64,000 nt of DNA from Meandrina meandrites (lineage: Eukaryota > Cnidaria > Anthozoa > Scleractinia > Meandrinidae), in contig OY855913.1 of the NCBI GenBank assembly GCA_963693305.1, positions 3,654,001-3,718,000 of the forward strand, read 5' to 3'. This document shows, piece after piece, positions 62,824 to 64,000 of this stretch. A program made the position numbers and the translations under genes. Under the pieces are notes generated by a model. It was not told the origin of the DNA, did not search any database, and saw only the letters and a program-made list of their open reading frames with translations. Position 1 is the first letter of the stretch. Every line of letters begins with the position of its first letter.

Positions 62824-63718
62824 CTAGTCGTCGTCTTTGGGGATTACCTCGTAGCCTTCAGATATTGCTTCTGAGAATTTCCAGTTCAAGTTATGGTAAG
62901 TCGTATCTTTTGTACTGCTTTCGTTTACGTGTACACTTGATTCTTTCTCTTCCCTGTAGTTTGACCACAAAACTGCAGCAAGTCCACACACTATGAAACT
63001 GCCACCAAAAAACTCCAAGAGTAGCAATGATTTTCCAAGAAATATGAACGACAATATTGCACAGAATAAGGCTTGAAGAGGCCAGGAAGCTGTGACAATG
63101 GTTGACGGCACTTGTACGTTACACCATGAAAGAAGTAAATAACACATTGATGAGGTAATCAGAATCGCATACACCAGACAATAAAAGGCTTCTTTGGAAA
63201 AACTTGTAAACTTCTCTGGCTGGTTAAAATAAGTTAAGGAAGCAAGAGCCATTAACATAGCTCCAAAGAAGTAGCTCCAAGCGGTGACAGCCATGGGTTG
63301 AGTTTTCCATATTGAGTATGGTTGGTTAAATATATACTTCTTCTGTATGATGTAATAAACAGCTGTGCTTGAGGTCTGGCCAAGAAAACAAATGCATCCA
63401 AGAAATTGACTCCTGACAGACATGCCACTGATCAGCCAGGACTCTTCACTGGAATTACTCTTGAGCTTTCCTAGTGTCATCGTTACAGCACCAGTAACTG
63501 CTAAAAATATACCCAAAACTTTGGCCCAACCATGTGTTTTTGCCAGCTTTGGAGGTGGCTCTATGCCTGATATCATGGCTAGAAAAGCACTCCAAACAGG
63601 AACAGCAGGTTGAAACATGGCTGCCATGTTTGCATTTGTTAGGTAGATTCCAAGCAGGAAGAGCAGCTGGCCAACAAACATCCCTGTAAGTCCAAGAATC
63701 ATCAACAAAGGGATGCTT
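62824..63718 (-). CDS. Terminal exon of a DMT-superfamily (EamA/SLC35-like) transporter gene
   Basis: The exon begins after the acceptor TTTGTCTTTCTTGTAG (minus strand, 63719-63734) and ends at the TAG at 62824. Its roughly 297 codons encode about eight hydrophobic segments (LLMILGLTGMFVGQLLFLLG, VLGIFLAVTGAVTMTLGKL, LVYAILITSSMCYLLLSWC, LFCAILSFIFLGKSLLLLEF, FFGGSFIVCGLAAVLWS), the repeat pattern of EamA transporters. QPAVPVWSAFLA and VQVPSTIVTASWPLQALFCA are typical DMT pore motifs. The cytosolic tail is acidic, ending KDDD. The first transmembrane helices must lie in exons beyond the window. Substrate unknown; this is the only well-supported host gene here. Confidence 0.85.
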
Positions 63719-63734
63719 CTACAAGAAAGACAAA

Positions 63735-64000
63735 GAAAAAACACCAGTAGTAAGACTAATCTGGCCCTATACCCACCTAGGGTTATGGCTATAAGTCAAG
63801 TAAGACTTAATAGTTATTAATAAGACATCTTCTTATGACCTTCATTTAAGGTGTAAAACCTTTGTTCTTTTTACAAGTACATGCACTTTGATAACCTATG
63901 AATTGGTTATGTCAAATTGGTGCAGCCCTTTTGAAGGAGTGAAATGACATGCTATGATCTTTGTAGATATTTATAAGGAAATAAATGTAGGAAATAACAA
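63735..64000 (-). other. Intron of the transporter gene
   Basis: The sequence upstream (on the minus strand) of the acceptor is AT-rich with no open frame continuing the transporter, as expected of an intron. Confidence 0.6.

Overview
The window looks like nuclear DNA of an anthozoan cnidarian, most likely a stony coral. This is inferred from the overall style: AT-rich DNA, sparse exons with GT-AG borders, many short foldback elements, Ngaro and LINE retroelements, a tRNA-headed SINE and a complete Polinton. No species marker was seen. Most of the 64 kb is mobile DNA. Host coding sequence is limited to one clear terminal exon at the right edge and a few candidate exons.

Region 1-22,812 is a nest of two transposons. 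The outer one (624-22808) is bounded by TTAA on both sides and has long (about 1.4 kb) inverted repeats at 624-2026 and 21417-22808. Inside it sits an apparently complete Polinton/Maverick (adintovirus-like element) at 4757-21248, flanked by the 6-bp duplication TAAGCA. Each end of the Polinton is an approximately 205-bp imperfect hairpin followed by about 64 bp of further terminal repeat. Reading rightwards, the Polinton carries:
- protein-primed DNA polymerase B (+);
- retroviral-type integrase (-);
- an unknown ORF (+);
- a minus-strand block read from 17.3 kb down to 10.6 kb: a coiled proline-rich protein, a penton-like single-jelly-roll protein, a basic core-like protein, the major capsid protein, a repeat-containing basic protein, an adenain-like protease, two proteins sharing a zinc-ribbon-like N-terminus (one with a phospholipase A2 motif) and a membrane protein;
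- the packaging ATPase (+), followed immediately by a collagen-like fibre protein (+);
- three small minus-strand ORFs.
Together these cover replication, integration, capsid, maturation, packaging, membrane penetration and attachment, so the element has a virus-like gene set. A TATATA(GG) motif lies just upstream of most of its start codons, and a short palindrome recurs inside several of its genes.

Region 22.8-30.2 kb holds MITEs and foldbacks (a four-copy ATGTTGTGG family, a 147-bp hairpin, a 757-bp foldback) and two candidate host exons on the plus strand. Region 30,271-35,660 is a full-length Ngaro-type tyrosine-recombinase retrotransposon on the minus strand with textbook split direct repeats. 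Its RT/RNase H frame is broken twice. It is inserted between copies of a dispersed repeat also found at positions 1-575.

Region 36-48 kb is mostly non-coding, with a candidate host exon at 38.0 kb, several foldbacks, a diverged 2-kb inverted-repeat element (42.4-44.5 kb) and a GATT-type simple repeat (46.4-46.8 kb). Region 48.66-52.76 kb is a very large degenerate 18-bp minisatellite interrupted by an approximately 640-bp insertion. It is flanked by similar exon-like segments that are non-coding in all frames.

Region 53-62.8 kb has a two-copy 270-bp MITE, a tRNA-derived SINE (59.2-59.5 kb), a 5'-truncated LINE with a 16-bp target duplication inside an older MITE (60.9-62.0 kb) and a Harbinger-type MITE with TTA duplication. 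The window ends in the terminal exon of a drug/metabolite-transporter (EamA/SLC35-like) gene on the minus strand.
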